Shown one piece after another: positions 16,341-24,200 of a stretch of 24,547 nucleotides of DNA (position 1 is the stretch's first letter; each line of letters starts with the position of its first letter). The translations under genes and the position numbers were made by a program. The stretch is taken from contig JBICIE010000279.1 in the NCBI GenBank assembly GCA_043101635.1, positions 1 through 24,547 of the forward strand, in the 5' to 3' direction. Source of the stretch: CAYMJK01 sp043101635. GTDB lineage: Bacteria; Planctomycetota; Phycisphaerae; Phycisphaerales; UBA1924. A model generated the notes under the pieces. The model ran no database searches, was not told where the DNA came from, and worked only from the letters and a program-made list of their open reading frames with translations.

Positions 16341-16811
16341 ATGCCCTCCGTCTACATCGAGACGACGATACCGAGCTTCTACTTTGAGACGCGCCGCTCA
16401 GCCACGGTCGCTTCGTGGCGAGAGGAAACCCGCCGGTGGTGGAGGGAGGATGCGCCGCGCTACGACCTGGTGACATCCGCGCTCGTCGTCAAGGAGTTGG
16501 AACTCGCTCCGGCGCCGAAGAGAGCCTCTGCCCTGCAGCTCCTCTCGCCGGTCCCAAGGCTCGGCCCGCTTCCCGGCCTCGAGGACGTCATTGAGTTCTA
16601 GATCGAGCATCACCTGATGCCGGCCGACGCCGCCGGCGACGCCGGTCACCTCGCCCTGGCGTCGCTGCACGGAATCGACTTTCTGTTGACGTGGAACTGT
16701 CGCCACCTCGCCAACGCGAATAAGATGCGCCACATGGCCGTTCTGAATGGCCGCCTGGGCCTTCAGACGCCCGTGATCACGACGCCATTCAACCTTGCCG
16801 CAGAACCATGA
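16341..16811 (+). pseudogene. VapC-like PIN-domain toxin gene interrupted by an in-frame amber codon
   Basis: ATG 16341 opens a PIN-domain ribonuclease frame (MPSVYIETTIPSFYFE) that stops at TAG 16599-16601 (codon 87). It continues in the same frame as IEHHLMPADAAGDAGHLALA ... LLTWNCRHLANANK to TGA 16809-16811. Joined, the 156 codons give a complete PIN protein with acidic metal-binding candidates E7, E52 and D96/D100, and N119 at the usual fourth site. Relatives have an aromatic residue where the TAG sits (F-Y-I-E-H), so one change such as TAC to TAG explains the break. Unless TAG is suppressed or the base is a sequencing error, the toxin is inactive. The downstream gene overlaps its final stop (ATGA), the usual toxin-antitoxin layout. 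Confidence 0.8.
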
Positions 16812-17104
16812 GCACAAGCCGGGAAGAAGATCGAGTGGTTGATGAGGTCAGGGCGGCTCGCGCCCGGCTATGGCAGCAGGCTGGCGGAACGGCCAGGGGA
16901 TTGGTGGAACTTCTCTCCAGCGCGTCGCCCACGGACGGGACCGCTCCCGTCACCACCGCTGAGGCCGCGGAGGCGATCGGCGTGACGCCGCGCCGGTTGC
17001 TCCGTCTCGCCGAGGCGCGGGGCATCCGCCCGGTGGGCCGATCGGGCAGCTCCCGTCTCTGGCGGGTGAGCGATGTCCGTCGCCTGGCCCGCGAAGTGCG
17101 GTAG
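16808..17104 (+). CDS. Antitoxin-like protein with a C-terminal helix-turn-helix
   Basis: A 98-aa protein overlapping the PIN gene by ATGA, so translationally coupled to it. Residues 1-40 (REEDRVVDEVRAARARLWQQ) resemble the short partner usually encoded after this PIN subfamily, which has a 'DPIVDEVRxAR' start. Residues 48-98 are a MerR/excisionase-like DNA-binding domain: VTTAEAAEAIGVTPRRLLRL, then a wing with RSGSSRLWRVSDVRRLAREV. It probably binds and neutralises the PIN ribonuclease and represses its own promoter. Family assignment is by motif recall. With the toxin gene broken, this gene may be an immunity remnant. Confidence 0.7.
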   Translation: MSTSREEDRVVDEVRAARARLWQQAGGTARGLVELLSSASPTDGTAPVTTAEAAEAIGVTPRRLLRLAEARGIRPVGRSGSSRLWRVSDVRRLAREVR

Positions 17105-17380
17105 GCGCGCACGGCGATGGCCCACAACCGGCGGCCGATCGCAAGCCATGAGCCGGGTCCACTCCTGACCCTCCCAGGCGCCACTCCGGCATGCTCCGCA
17201 TCCGCGCCGGGTCCCGCTGGCGCCGTCCGGCGCGCCGACGAATCTCCCTCTTCCGGACTGCTGGGCGGGCCTGCGAAGTGCGGCCATGGCCTTGCGGGAC
17301 CTCAACGCTGCGCGACCACACTTGGCCATAAACTACTCGGGAAGTGGGCGATGTCCTGAGTGTGGGAGCAGGCGGCAGCC

Positions 17381-17854
17381 ATGAGTTGGGACCTCTTTCT
17401 CCAACAACTGCCGGCGGGAATCACGTCCATCGAGGACATCCCCGACGACTTCCGGCCCGGCCCAATCGGGACCCGGCGCGAAGTCGAGCAGCTCTTTCGG
17501 GAGTCCTTCCCCGGCGTGACATTCGACGAGCCGGGCTTCTGGAACTTCAGGTGCGATGACGGGTCGATCCAGATGTTCCTGGATGAGTCCGATCCGATCG
17601 GCTCGATCATGTTGGCCTGCCGCGGCGGGCCGGGGATATGCCGGTACATCGAGGCGTTGGCGCAGCGGTGGGGTCATCCGATCATTGACGTCCAGCCGAA
17701 AGGCGGCCTGCTCTTTCCGGGGCAGTCCTGCGAGGAGTCGCTCGAGCGGTGGTCGGACTACCGGGACTTGGTTGTCGCGGACGCGGATGTGCGTCGTTCT
17801 GGTTGCGGGCTCGTTCGACGCTTGCGGTCGATCTTCCGGCGCGGGATCCGCTGA
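17381..17854 (+). CDS. Uncharacterised 157-aa cytoplasmic protein (MSWD...FRPGPIGTR family)
   Basis: ATG 17381 starts MSWDLFLQQLPAGITSIEDI, followed by PDDFRPGPIGTRREVEQLF; residues 45-110 are alternating strands ending in QPKGGLLF. I recall this head ('MSWDVFIQDLP ... DDFRPGPIG') from a widespread family of small soluble proteins of unknown function. Residues 115-157, ending in a basic tail (CGLVRRLRSIFRRGIR), look like an extension. No catalytic motif, signal peptide or membrane segment. A weak GGGAG lies about 13 nt upstream of the ATG; an in-frame GTG at 17360 would add seven residues. It stands alone after the toxin-antitoxin locus with 276 bp of non-coding sequence before it. Confidence 0.75.
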   Translation: MSWDLFLQQLPAGITSIEDIPDDFRPGPIGTRREVEQLFRESFPGVTFDEPGFWNFRCDDGSIQMFLDESDPIGSIMLACRGGPGICRYIEALAQRWGHPIIDVQPKGGLLFPGQSCEESLERWSDYRDLVVADADVRRSGCGLVRRLRSIFRRGIR

Positions 17855-17893
17855 CGGAGCATGTGCACCCTACAACGCCGATCGGTGATGGTC

Positions 17894-18017
17894 AGCGCTG
17901 CCTTCGCCCCTTTCAGGGGCTCTGCGTGAAAAGGGGCCGCGTACCCCGGGCTTTGCTCGTCCGCCGCGGCGGACTCGCGGCGCCCGGGGCTAACGACCGT
18001 CACCCACTTCGTGGGCT
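17894..18017. repeat. Triple-hairpin intergenic repeat, copy 2, in a 334-bp non-coding stretch
   Basis: Same plan as 3183-3293: hairpin GCCCC-tttca-GGGGC (17906-17920); a large nested hairpin with outer arms CCCCGGGC (17944-17951) and GCCCGGGG (17982-17989) around the perfect 16-bp palindrome GTCCGCCGCGGCGGAC (17959-17974); and CCCAC-ttc-GTGGG (18003-18015). The linker after the big hairpin (CTAACGACCGTCA) resembles that of copy 1 (CTACGTCCGCGT). Nothing else in 17855-18188 looks coding; TACGAT at 18151-18156 is a weak promoter candidate for the next gene. Confidence 0.7.
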
Positions 18018-18188
18018 CTCCGGGGAGTGGCCGGCGGCAACGCGGGCGCTGCGAGTGGCTCGTTGGCGCGGTTCTCTGCGAGCGGAGATGGCGCCGCGGG
18101 CGCGCGAGCGGGTCAATCGCTCGGGCGCCGGGAGGGGCGGGCAGTCGCCATACGATGCGCTGTCCGTTGCACCCCAGTGAGCACGCCA

Positions 18189-19298
18189 ATGAAGACTGCC
18201 ATCCGCGCCAGCGCACTTCTAGTCCTCCTGCTCGCCCTGCCCGCCCTCGCATCGCCCGAGCGCACGGCCCAGGAGATCCGGCTCACCCTGCGCGAGATGG
18301 AGCGGGCGGTGCTCGGGGCCGATCAGGTGACCTATCTGGCGCAGGTCGATACCTCCGATGCGGTTTTCCTGCAGGAGCAGAGGGCGTGGGCGGCGGATCT
18401 CGGGCGGCACGCGCCGGTGGATTTCTCGCTGACCCTGGATGAGGCGCAACTGGTCGAATCGGACGGCTGGGCCGAGGCGCCGCTGACCATGCGCTGGCGC
18501 ATGGATGGGCCGCGCATCGACACGCGCGAGCCGGAAGCCCGTCAGATCTCCTTCACCGCACTGTTCGCCGAGAAGATCGATGAGCCTGGGCGCTGGCGCT
18601 TTGCCGGGCGCAAGTGGGGCGTCAGGCGCGCCGAGGGCATCCGCGCGCTGTGCGCGCCGGGGCTCGAAGAAGTCGGCCAGATGGTGGTCGATGTCTTCCC
18701 CGAAGTGCAGCAGGCGGTCGAGGCCGAATACGGCGTGCATGTCGCGACCGAGCAGACCGTGAAGATCTACAGCGCCATGGCCGACCTGCAGGCGTCGATT
18801 TACCTCAGCTACACCGACGGGCTTGCCGGCTGGAACGAGCCGGGCGAGTCGATCAAGATCCTCGCCGGCCGGCGCACGAGCCGTGACGGCCTGCGCCCGC
18901 TGCTGGCCCATGAGTTCGGGCACGTGATCACGTTCGAGCTTGGCGTTGATTCCGACGCCGTGGCGTGGTGGATCCTCGAGGGCGTCGCCGAGGTCGCCGC
19001 GGAGGCCGTCGGCCAGCGCGGAAGCGACCGTCTTGTGCAGCGCTGGGCAGAGAACGATCAACTCGCCGACTGGAACGCCATCAGCGACTTCCGCACCACA
19101 GAGGGGCGGTTGATGCGCCACGTGTACTCGCAGGGCGCCAGCATGGTGCGCTACATCACCCGCGAGTACGGCGCCGAGAAGCGGCTGGCGTGGCTCAAGC
19201 GGCTGGCCGCGGGCGACTCCTTGGATGACGCCAGCCGGGCGGCATTCGGCGCGCCGTTCGAGCAGATCGACCGGGCGTGGCGCGAGAGCCTGCGCTGA
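18189..19298 (+). CDS. Secreted HExxH metallopeptidase (gluzincin, peptidase MA-like)
   Basis: A 369-aa exported protein. The signal peptide covers about residues 1-21 (KTAIRASALLVLLLALPALA, cleaved before SPE). Residues 22-150 form an NTF2/SnoaL-like or other alpha+beta region of uncertain fold. The catalytic part has HEFGH (H241, E242, H245) and a downstream glutamate E264 in WWILEGVAE, the gluzincin HExxH...E set that binds one Zn2+. It ends with helical repeats (RLMRHVYSQGASMVRYITRE) typical of peptidase MA-like proteins. Probably periplasmic; substrate unknown. ATG 18189 was chosen because it starts the signal peptide; the open frame upstream lacks support. It converges with the gene at 19368-20405. 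Confidence 0.85.
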   Translation: MKTAIRASALLVLLLALPALASPERTAQEIRLTLREMERAVLGADQVTYLAQVDTSDAVFLQEQRAWAADLGRHAPVDFSLTLDEAQLVESDGWAEAPLTMRWRMDGPRIDTREPEARQISFTALFAEKIDEPGRWRFAGRKWGVRRAEGIRALCAPGLEEVGQMVVDVFPEVQQAVEAEYGVHVATEQTVKIYSAMADLQASIYLSYTDGLAGWNEPGESIKILAGRRTSRDGLRPLLAHEFGHVITFELGVDSDAVAWWILEGVAEVAAEAVGQRGSDRLVQRWAENDQLADWNAISDFRTTEGRLMRHVYSQGASMVRYITREYGAEKRLAWLKRLAAGDSLDDASRAAFGAPFEQIDRAWRESLR

Positions 19299-19320
19299 GA
19301 TTTCCGGCAGGCGCGGCGGC

Positions 19321-19347
19321 CCCCCACGGACCCCCACGGAGTGGGGG
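19321..19347. repeat. 10-bp tandem duplication forming a hairpin between convergent genes
   Basis: CCCCCACGGA occurs twice in a row (19321-19330, 19331-19340), followed by GTGGGGG, so CCCCCAC (19331-19337) pairs with GTGGGGG (19341-19347) around GGA. It lies in the 69-bp gap between two convergent stop codons and could end transcription from both sides, although neither side has a U-tract. Confidence 0.65.
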
Positions 19348-19367
19348 GGTACCCAAGGCGTGAAACG

Positions 19368-20405
19368 CTACTTGGCTTCGGCAGCGCCGACGATCGCCGG
19401 GGCGTCCGGCGGCGGCTCGCCCTCCGGGGCGCCTCGGAAGAGCAGCAGGTAGACCCACACGCACATCGCCAGGAAGCCGGTATACAGGGCCAGCCAGCCG
19501 ACGATCTGACGGGCGATGGGCGGTTTGTCATGCAGCGGCCGGCTCATCGCGCCGGCCACCTGATGGGCCGCCGGCTCGATGCGCTGCGCTACGACCGGCG
19601 CCGTGCGCTGCAGGAAGTCGACGCACTCGTTGAGCAGGCCCGGGACCAGTTCCAGGCGCAGCTTCGGGCGGCGCGGGCGCTGGGGACGAGCCGGCGCCGG
19701 CTGCGCTGCTGGCTCGCCGGGCGCGGGCGCAGCGGCCGGCGCCTCGACCGGGGCCGGACGCTGCGCCGGCGGCTCGATCAGGTCTTCCTCGCGCAACTGC
19801 GCCAGTTCGGCATCCAGGGCGCTGACACCCGGCTCCTGGGCGGATGGATCGACCGCCGGCGCCTCGATCTCCCCAGCTCGCAGCAGTTCATCGAGCTCCG
19901 CGGCAAGGTCGGCTTCGGCCTGCTCGAGATCCGGCTCGGCCGGCGATTCGGCTGGCAGTTCAAGAGGCGGAGGCGCCGCACGCGCCGGAGCAGCCGCCGG
20001 CGCCGGCTCGGTCCGCTCGGCCGCCAGCAGGCGGTCCAGGTCCTCTTCCAGGTCCGCATCGAGCATCTCGAGCGTCTGGGCCGACTCGACGGGCTCGCGC
20101 GGATGCGACTGGCGTGGAGGCTCCGGCGTCGCGGCGGGGCCGGGCGTCCGGTTGGGTTCGGACGCGGCCTCGGCGCCCGGCGCGCCGGGCGGAGCGTCGG
20201 GCGGCGGGGGCGGGATCTGGGTCTGGGGCGGGGCGATCGTCGGCCGCTCGACACCCGGCGGCAGCGCGCCGGCGCCCTCGCCGACGGCCTGCTCGATGCG
20301 CGCTGTGGCGCGGTCGATCTGCTCCAGCAGCGACTCGACGCGCTGCGTGAGATCGTCCGGCGCTCCGGCCGGCTTCTCCGGGCTGTGGCTGCTGGTATCG
20401 GACAT
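19368..20405 (-). CDS. Pro/Ala/Glu-rich protein with one C-terminal membrane segment
   Basis: A 345-aa protein of unknown function. The N-terminus (MSDTSSHSPEKPAGAPDDLT) leads into a short coiled coil (LTQRVESLLEQIDRATARIE), a long low-complexity region rich in Pro, Ala and Glu (about 45-250) containing acidic helical patches (LDADLEEDLDRLLAAE, EADLAAELDELLRAGE), a basic segment (RPQRPRRPKLRLEL), and one hydrophobic helix at 301-323 (QIVGWLALYTGFLAMCVWVY) near the C-terminus. Tail-anchored topology with a large cytoplasmic domain is likely. ATG 20405 is preceded by TACGAA (20413-20418) with a 7-nt gap and TTGCGC (20435-20440) 16 bp further up. It diverges from rsmE; 46 bp separate the two start codons. 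Confidence 0.75.
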   Translation of the reverse strand: MSDTSSHSPEKPAGAPDDLTQRVESLLEQIDRATARIEQAVGEGAGALPPGVERPTIAPPQTQIPPPPPDAPPGAPGAEAASEPNRTPGPAATPEPPRQSHPREPVESAQTLEMLDADLEEDLDRLLAAERTEPAPAAAPARAAPPPLELPAESPAEPDLEQAEADLAAELDELLRAGEIEAPAVDPSAQEPGVSALDAELAQLREEDLIEPPAQRPAPVEAPAAAPAPGEPAAQPAPARPQRPRRPKLRLELVPGLLNECVDFLQRTAPVVAQRIEPAAHQVAGAMSRPLHDKPPIARQIVGWLALYTGFLAMCVWVYLLLFRGAPEGEPPPDAPAIVGAAEAK

Positions 20406-20451
20406 TGCCCGCTTCGTATGATCGGCCCGGCCCCGCGCAAACTCCACACAC
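20406..20451. promoter_or_regulatory. Compact divergent promoter between the Pro-rich membrane protein gene and rsmE
   Basis: Minus strand: TTGCGC (20435-20440), 16 bp, TACGAA (20413-20418), 7 nt, ATG 20405. Plus strand: TATGAT (20417-20422) is a possible -10 box for rsmE, giving a leader of about 25 nt. Both promoters would occupy the same 46 bp and should exclude each other. Confidence 0.5.
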
Positions 20452-21156
20452 ATGGCCCTCCATCGCTTCTTCCACCCCGAACTCGGGCCCAGCGCGGGCC
20501 CGCTGACGATCGAAGGGGAAGAGGCCCGCCACGCCGCCCGCGTCAAGCGGCTCCGGATCGGTGAGTCCGTCGAGGTTCTCAGCGGCGTCGGGCGCCGGGC
20601 CCCGGCCCGTGTGGGCGCCATCGGCAAGCGGGGGCGGGACTGGATCGTCGAACTCCAGACCGGCCAGCCGGTGGACGAGGCGCCCATCGCCCCCCGCATC
20701 GAGGTCTGTTCGGCCTGCCCCAAGGGCGACCGGCTGGAGCACATGATCGATCAGCTCAGCCAGGTCGGGGCCGCCTGCTGGCGGCCGCTGGAGTCGCAGC
20801 GGTCCGGGCCGGGGCCGCGCGCCGGCAAGCTGGATCGCCTGCGCCGGGTGGCCATCGAGGCCGCCAAGCAGTGCGGCCGGGCCTGGCTGCTTGAGATCGG
20901 GGCGCCGATCACGCTGGCTGAGGCTCTCCGGGCCGGCAGCCGGGTGGTCCTCCTGGACGCCAGCGGCGAACCGGTGTCCGTAACGACCGATAATACCACA
21001 ATCTTGGTGGGTCCAGAGGGGGGATGGTCAGAGTCGGAACTCACCGACGCCCGCGAGAGCGGCGCCACCGTCGCCCGCCTGGGGCCGCTGACCATGCGGA
21101 TCGAGGTGGCCGCGGTCGTCGGCGGCGCGGCAGCCCTGGGGCCCGTCCGGCCGTGA
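20452..21156 (+). CDS. rsmE: 16S rRNA (uracil-1498-N3)-methyltransferase
   Basis: A 234-aa SPOUT-class methyltransferase that uses S-adenosylmethionine to methylate N3 of U1498 in 16S rRNA. An N-terminal PUA-like domain (residues 1-75: HRFFHPE, EARHAARVKRLRIGE) precedes the knot domain with CPKGDRLEHMIDQLSQVGA (89-107), EAAKQCGR (136-143), ILVGPEGGWSESEL (184-197) and the terminal LGPLTMRIEVAAVVGGAAAL. Family members usually read L-R-x-E-T-A in that last motif; here it is M-R-I-E-V-A, a mild divergence. Length is normal. ATG 20452 has no Shine-Dalgarno. Confidence 0.9.
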   Translation: MALHRFFHPELGPSAGPLTIEGEEARHAARVKRLRIGESVEVLSGVGRRAPARVGAIGKRGRDWIVELQTGQPVDEAPIAPRIEVCSACPKGDRLEHMIDQLSQVGAACWRPLESQRSGPGPRAGKLDRLRRVAIEAAKQCGRAWLLEIGAPITLAEALRAGSRVVLLDASGEPVSVTTDNTTILVGPEGGWSESELTDARESGATVARLGPLTMRIEVAAVVGGAAALGPVRP

Positions 21157-21209
21157 CAATCCGGTGGCAACCCGACCCCGGCCGCGGGCCGTACAAGTAG
21201 ATGAAGTGA

Positions 21210-21228
21210 CGGATTTGCCCCAAATCCG
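21210..21228. promoter_or_regulatory. Perfect 8-bp-stem hairpin between rsmE and the coiled-coil gene
   Basis: CGGATTTG (21210-21217) pairs with CAAATCCG (21221-21228) around CCC. It lies 54 bp after the rsmE stop and 55 bp before the next start. No U-tract follows, so it may be a weak terminator or an operator rather than a standard intrinsic terminator. Confidence 0.4.
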
Positions 21229-21282
21229 GGCGAATGCCGCGGGAATCCGATACGTTGTCTATGGCTCAGGGAAAGGAGCGGC

Positions 21283-24200
21283 GTGACAGGACAGGCTGAG
21301 GCGGACAAGCGCCGGGTGTCGCTGGCGCAGGTGCGCGATGCGCTTCGATCGATCCGGCGGCGGGCGTGGGCCCTGCTGACGGTGCGTCGGGTGCTGCTGG
21401 CCACCGCTGCCCTGATCGGCGCCGTCATCGTGCTCGGCGCGGTGGATTACGCGCTGCGCCTGCCGCTGGAGCTGCGCTGGCTGCACTGGGTCGGGGGGCT
21501 GGCGGCGCTGGGGTGGTTCATCCGCGCCCGGATCTGGCCGGCGGCCCGCTTCCACCCGACCCTGACGCAGGTTGCCCTGCGCATCGAGCGCTCCGGCGCC
21601 GGACGCACCGCGGGCCTGGAAGGCGTGCTCGCCAGCGGACTGGAGCTGGAAGGCGATACCGGCGAGGGCGTGCGCGGCATGCTCAGCGCCCGCGCCGCCG
21701 CCGAAGCCGCCGAGCGTTTCAGCAACTACCGGGGCGAGCTGGTCGACACCCGCCCGGCCCTGCGCGCCCTGGGCGCGCTGACGGTGTGCGCCGCGGCGGC
21801 CTGCGCCGTTGCGATCCTCAGCCCCGAGCTGGCGCGCCTGGGCGCGCTGCGCACCCTGGCGCCGTGGTCTGGCGCAAGCTGGCCGCGACTGACCGAGGTG
21901 GTCGACGCCACCGGGCGCACGGTGCAGCCGCTGGGCGTGGCCATCCCGCTGCGCGCTGCGCTGGTGCGCACGCCCGAGCCGCTCGGCGAGACGCGCGTCG
22001 AGGCCTGGTATCGCGTCACCACGGACGGACACGAGGGCCCGCTGCGCAAGGTCGCCCTCACGGCGCAGCGCCGTCACATCAGCATCGAGCAGGGCGACAT
22101 GGTGACCCCCGCCGAGTTGTACGAGCGCCTGGTGGAGATCGCCCCGTCGGGCGAGGGCGATTCCACCGTCGAGTACTGGTTCCAGACGCGCGACCACCGC
22201 TCGCCGATCAGCCGGGTGCGACTGGTCGAGCCGCCGGCGGTGGTCGGCGCCCTCGCCGAGATCACCCCGCCGGCGTACGCCGCGGCCCTGGCGGCCTCGC
22301 CCGCCGGCGGCGCGCTGCGGGCGGGCGCCTTCGACATGGGCCCCGGGGCCGATGAGCGGGCCGCTATCGGTCCGGTGCTCGCCGGCTCGACGATTCAACT
22401 GGACATCGCGCTGAACAAGCCCGTCCCCGTGCCGCGCGCCGGGGCCGAGGTCGCCTTTGCCGAGTCCGCGCTCGGCGACGGGCGCTGGGCCGAGGCGCTG
22501 AGCTTCGACGCCGACGGCGCGATCTGGCGCCTGCGCTGGACCGCCGAGACCCCGGTGCGCATCCCGGTGGTGGTTGACGATGAGCACGGCATCCGCGCTG
22601 CCGAGGAAGCCGTCTTCAGCTTCGACATCACCCCCGACGACCCCGCCACCGCCGCCGTCACCAGCCCGCCCGAGGACGACTGGTACCTGCCGACGGCGCA
22701 GGTCGAACTCGAGGGCGAGGGGCGCGACCGCGTCGGCCTCGCCTGGCTGGAGCTGCGCCGTCAGCTTCTGCGTCCGCCCGCCGGCTCGGCCGGGGCGCCG
22801 CCGGAGCCGGCCGGCGAGGAGCAGACGCTCGTGCGCGAGCAACTGGCGGAGCCGGCCACGCGCGCTGTCATCGGCTTCGACCTCGATCTGGGCTCGCTCG
22901 ATGTGCAGCCGGGCGATGTCGTCGAGATCACCGCGGTCGTGCAGGACACGCTGGGCGCTTCGATGTCGGAGCTGCGCGATCCGGCCCGTTCGCCGGCGCG
23001 GCGGCTGCGCATCATCGATGCGACCACGTTCGTCGAGCAGGCCCATGGCCTGCTGGCGACGGTGCGCGAGAACGCCAAGCGCCTCGATGATGAGCAGCGC
23101 GAGCTTGCCGGCGTTCTGCGCCCCGCCGAGGAGGACGCCGAGGCGCTGGCGCCGGAGCAGGGCGCTGCGCGCCAGGGCGCCATTTCCGAGCGCATCGCCC
23201 AGCAGGCCGAGGCCCTGCGCGAGCTGGAGCGGCGCATCGGGCAGAACCGGCTCGACGACGCCGCGCTGGAGGAACTCATCGATCAGGCCGCCCGGCGCCT
23301 CGACCAGGCCGGGCGGGCGTCGGTGCAGGCGGGCGGCGCCCTGGCCCGGCAGGCCCAGCAGGACGGCGACGCGGCCGAGCAGCAGGCCGAACAGGCTCAA
23401 CAGGCCCAGGAGCAGGTGCGCGACGAGCTCGGCCGGCTGATCGACCTGCTGGACCGCGGCGAGGACACCTGGATGGTCCGGCGCGACCTGCAGCGAGCCC
23501 TCGAGCAGCAGCGCGAACTGCGGGAGGCGACCGCCGAGGCCACCGCCGACACCGTCGGCCGCCGCGCCGATGAGCTGACCGATGCGCAGCGCCAGCGCCT
23601 CGACGAGCTTGCGCGCCAGCAGGAGGAACTCTCGCGCGAGGCCAGCGAGGTGATCGAACAGCTCGCCGAGCGGGCCGAACAGTCCGCCGAGCGCAACCCC
23701 GCCGGCGCCGAGGCGATGCGCCAGGCCGCCGAGCGCGGGCGCGGCGAGCAGGCCGCCGAGAACATGCGTCAGGCCGCCGACGAGATCGCTCAGAACCAGG
23801 GCCAGAACGCGACCGATCAGCAGGACCGCGCCATCGAGACGCTCGAGGAGATGGCCGAGGATCTCGACCAGGCCGAGCGCAACCGCGACGAGCAGCTCCG
23901 CCGCGCGCTCACCGACATCCTCGCTTCGATCAACCTGCTCATCACCACGCAGCAGGCCGAACTTGATCGCCTTGCCGCGGCCGAGCGTCGCAGCGCCTTT
24001 GCGGGGCTGGACGCCGGCATGATCGATCTCAGCCGCAACACGCTCGGCGTTGCCGAGCAGACCCGCGTCGCGTTCCAGGAACTCGAGGTCGTCGCGGGGC
24101 TGCTGCTGGAGGCGGCCACCGCGCAGGAAGCCGCGATTGTCGCGCTGCGGGCCCCCGAGGTCGTCGCCGGCGAGGTCCGCGAGCAGGAGCTTGCCAGCCT

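Noticed and set aside
17117..17359. 80-aa plus-strand open frame between the antitoxin and the 157-aa gene
   Set aside because: No ribosome binding site, no motif, and codon use unlike its neighbours; the 276-bp stretch is treated as non-coding.
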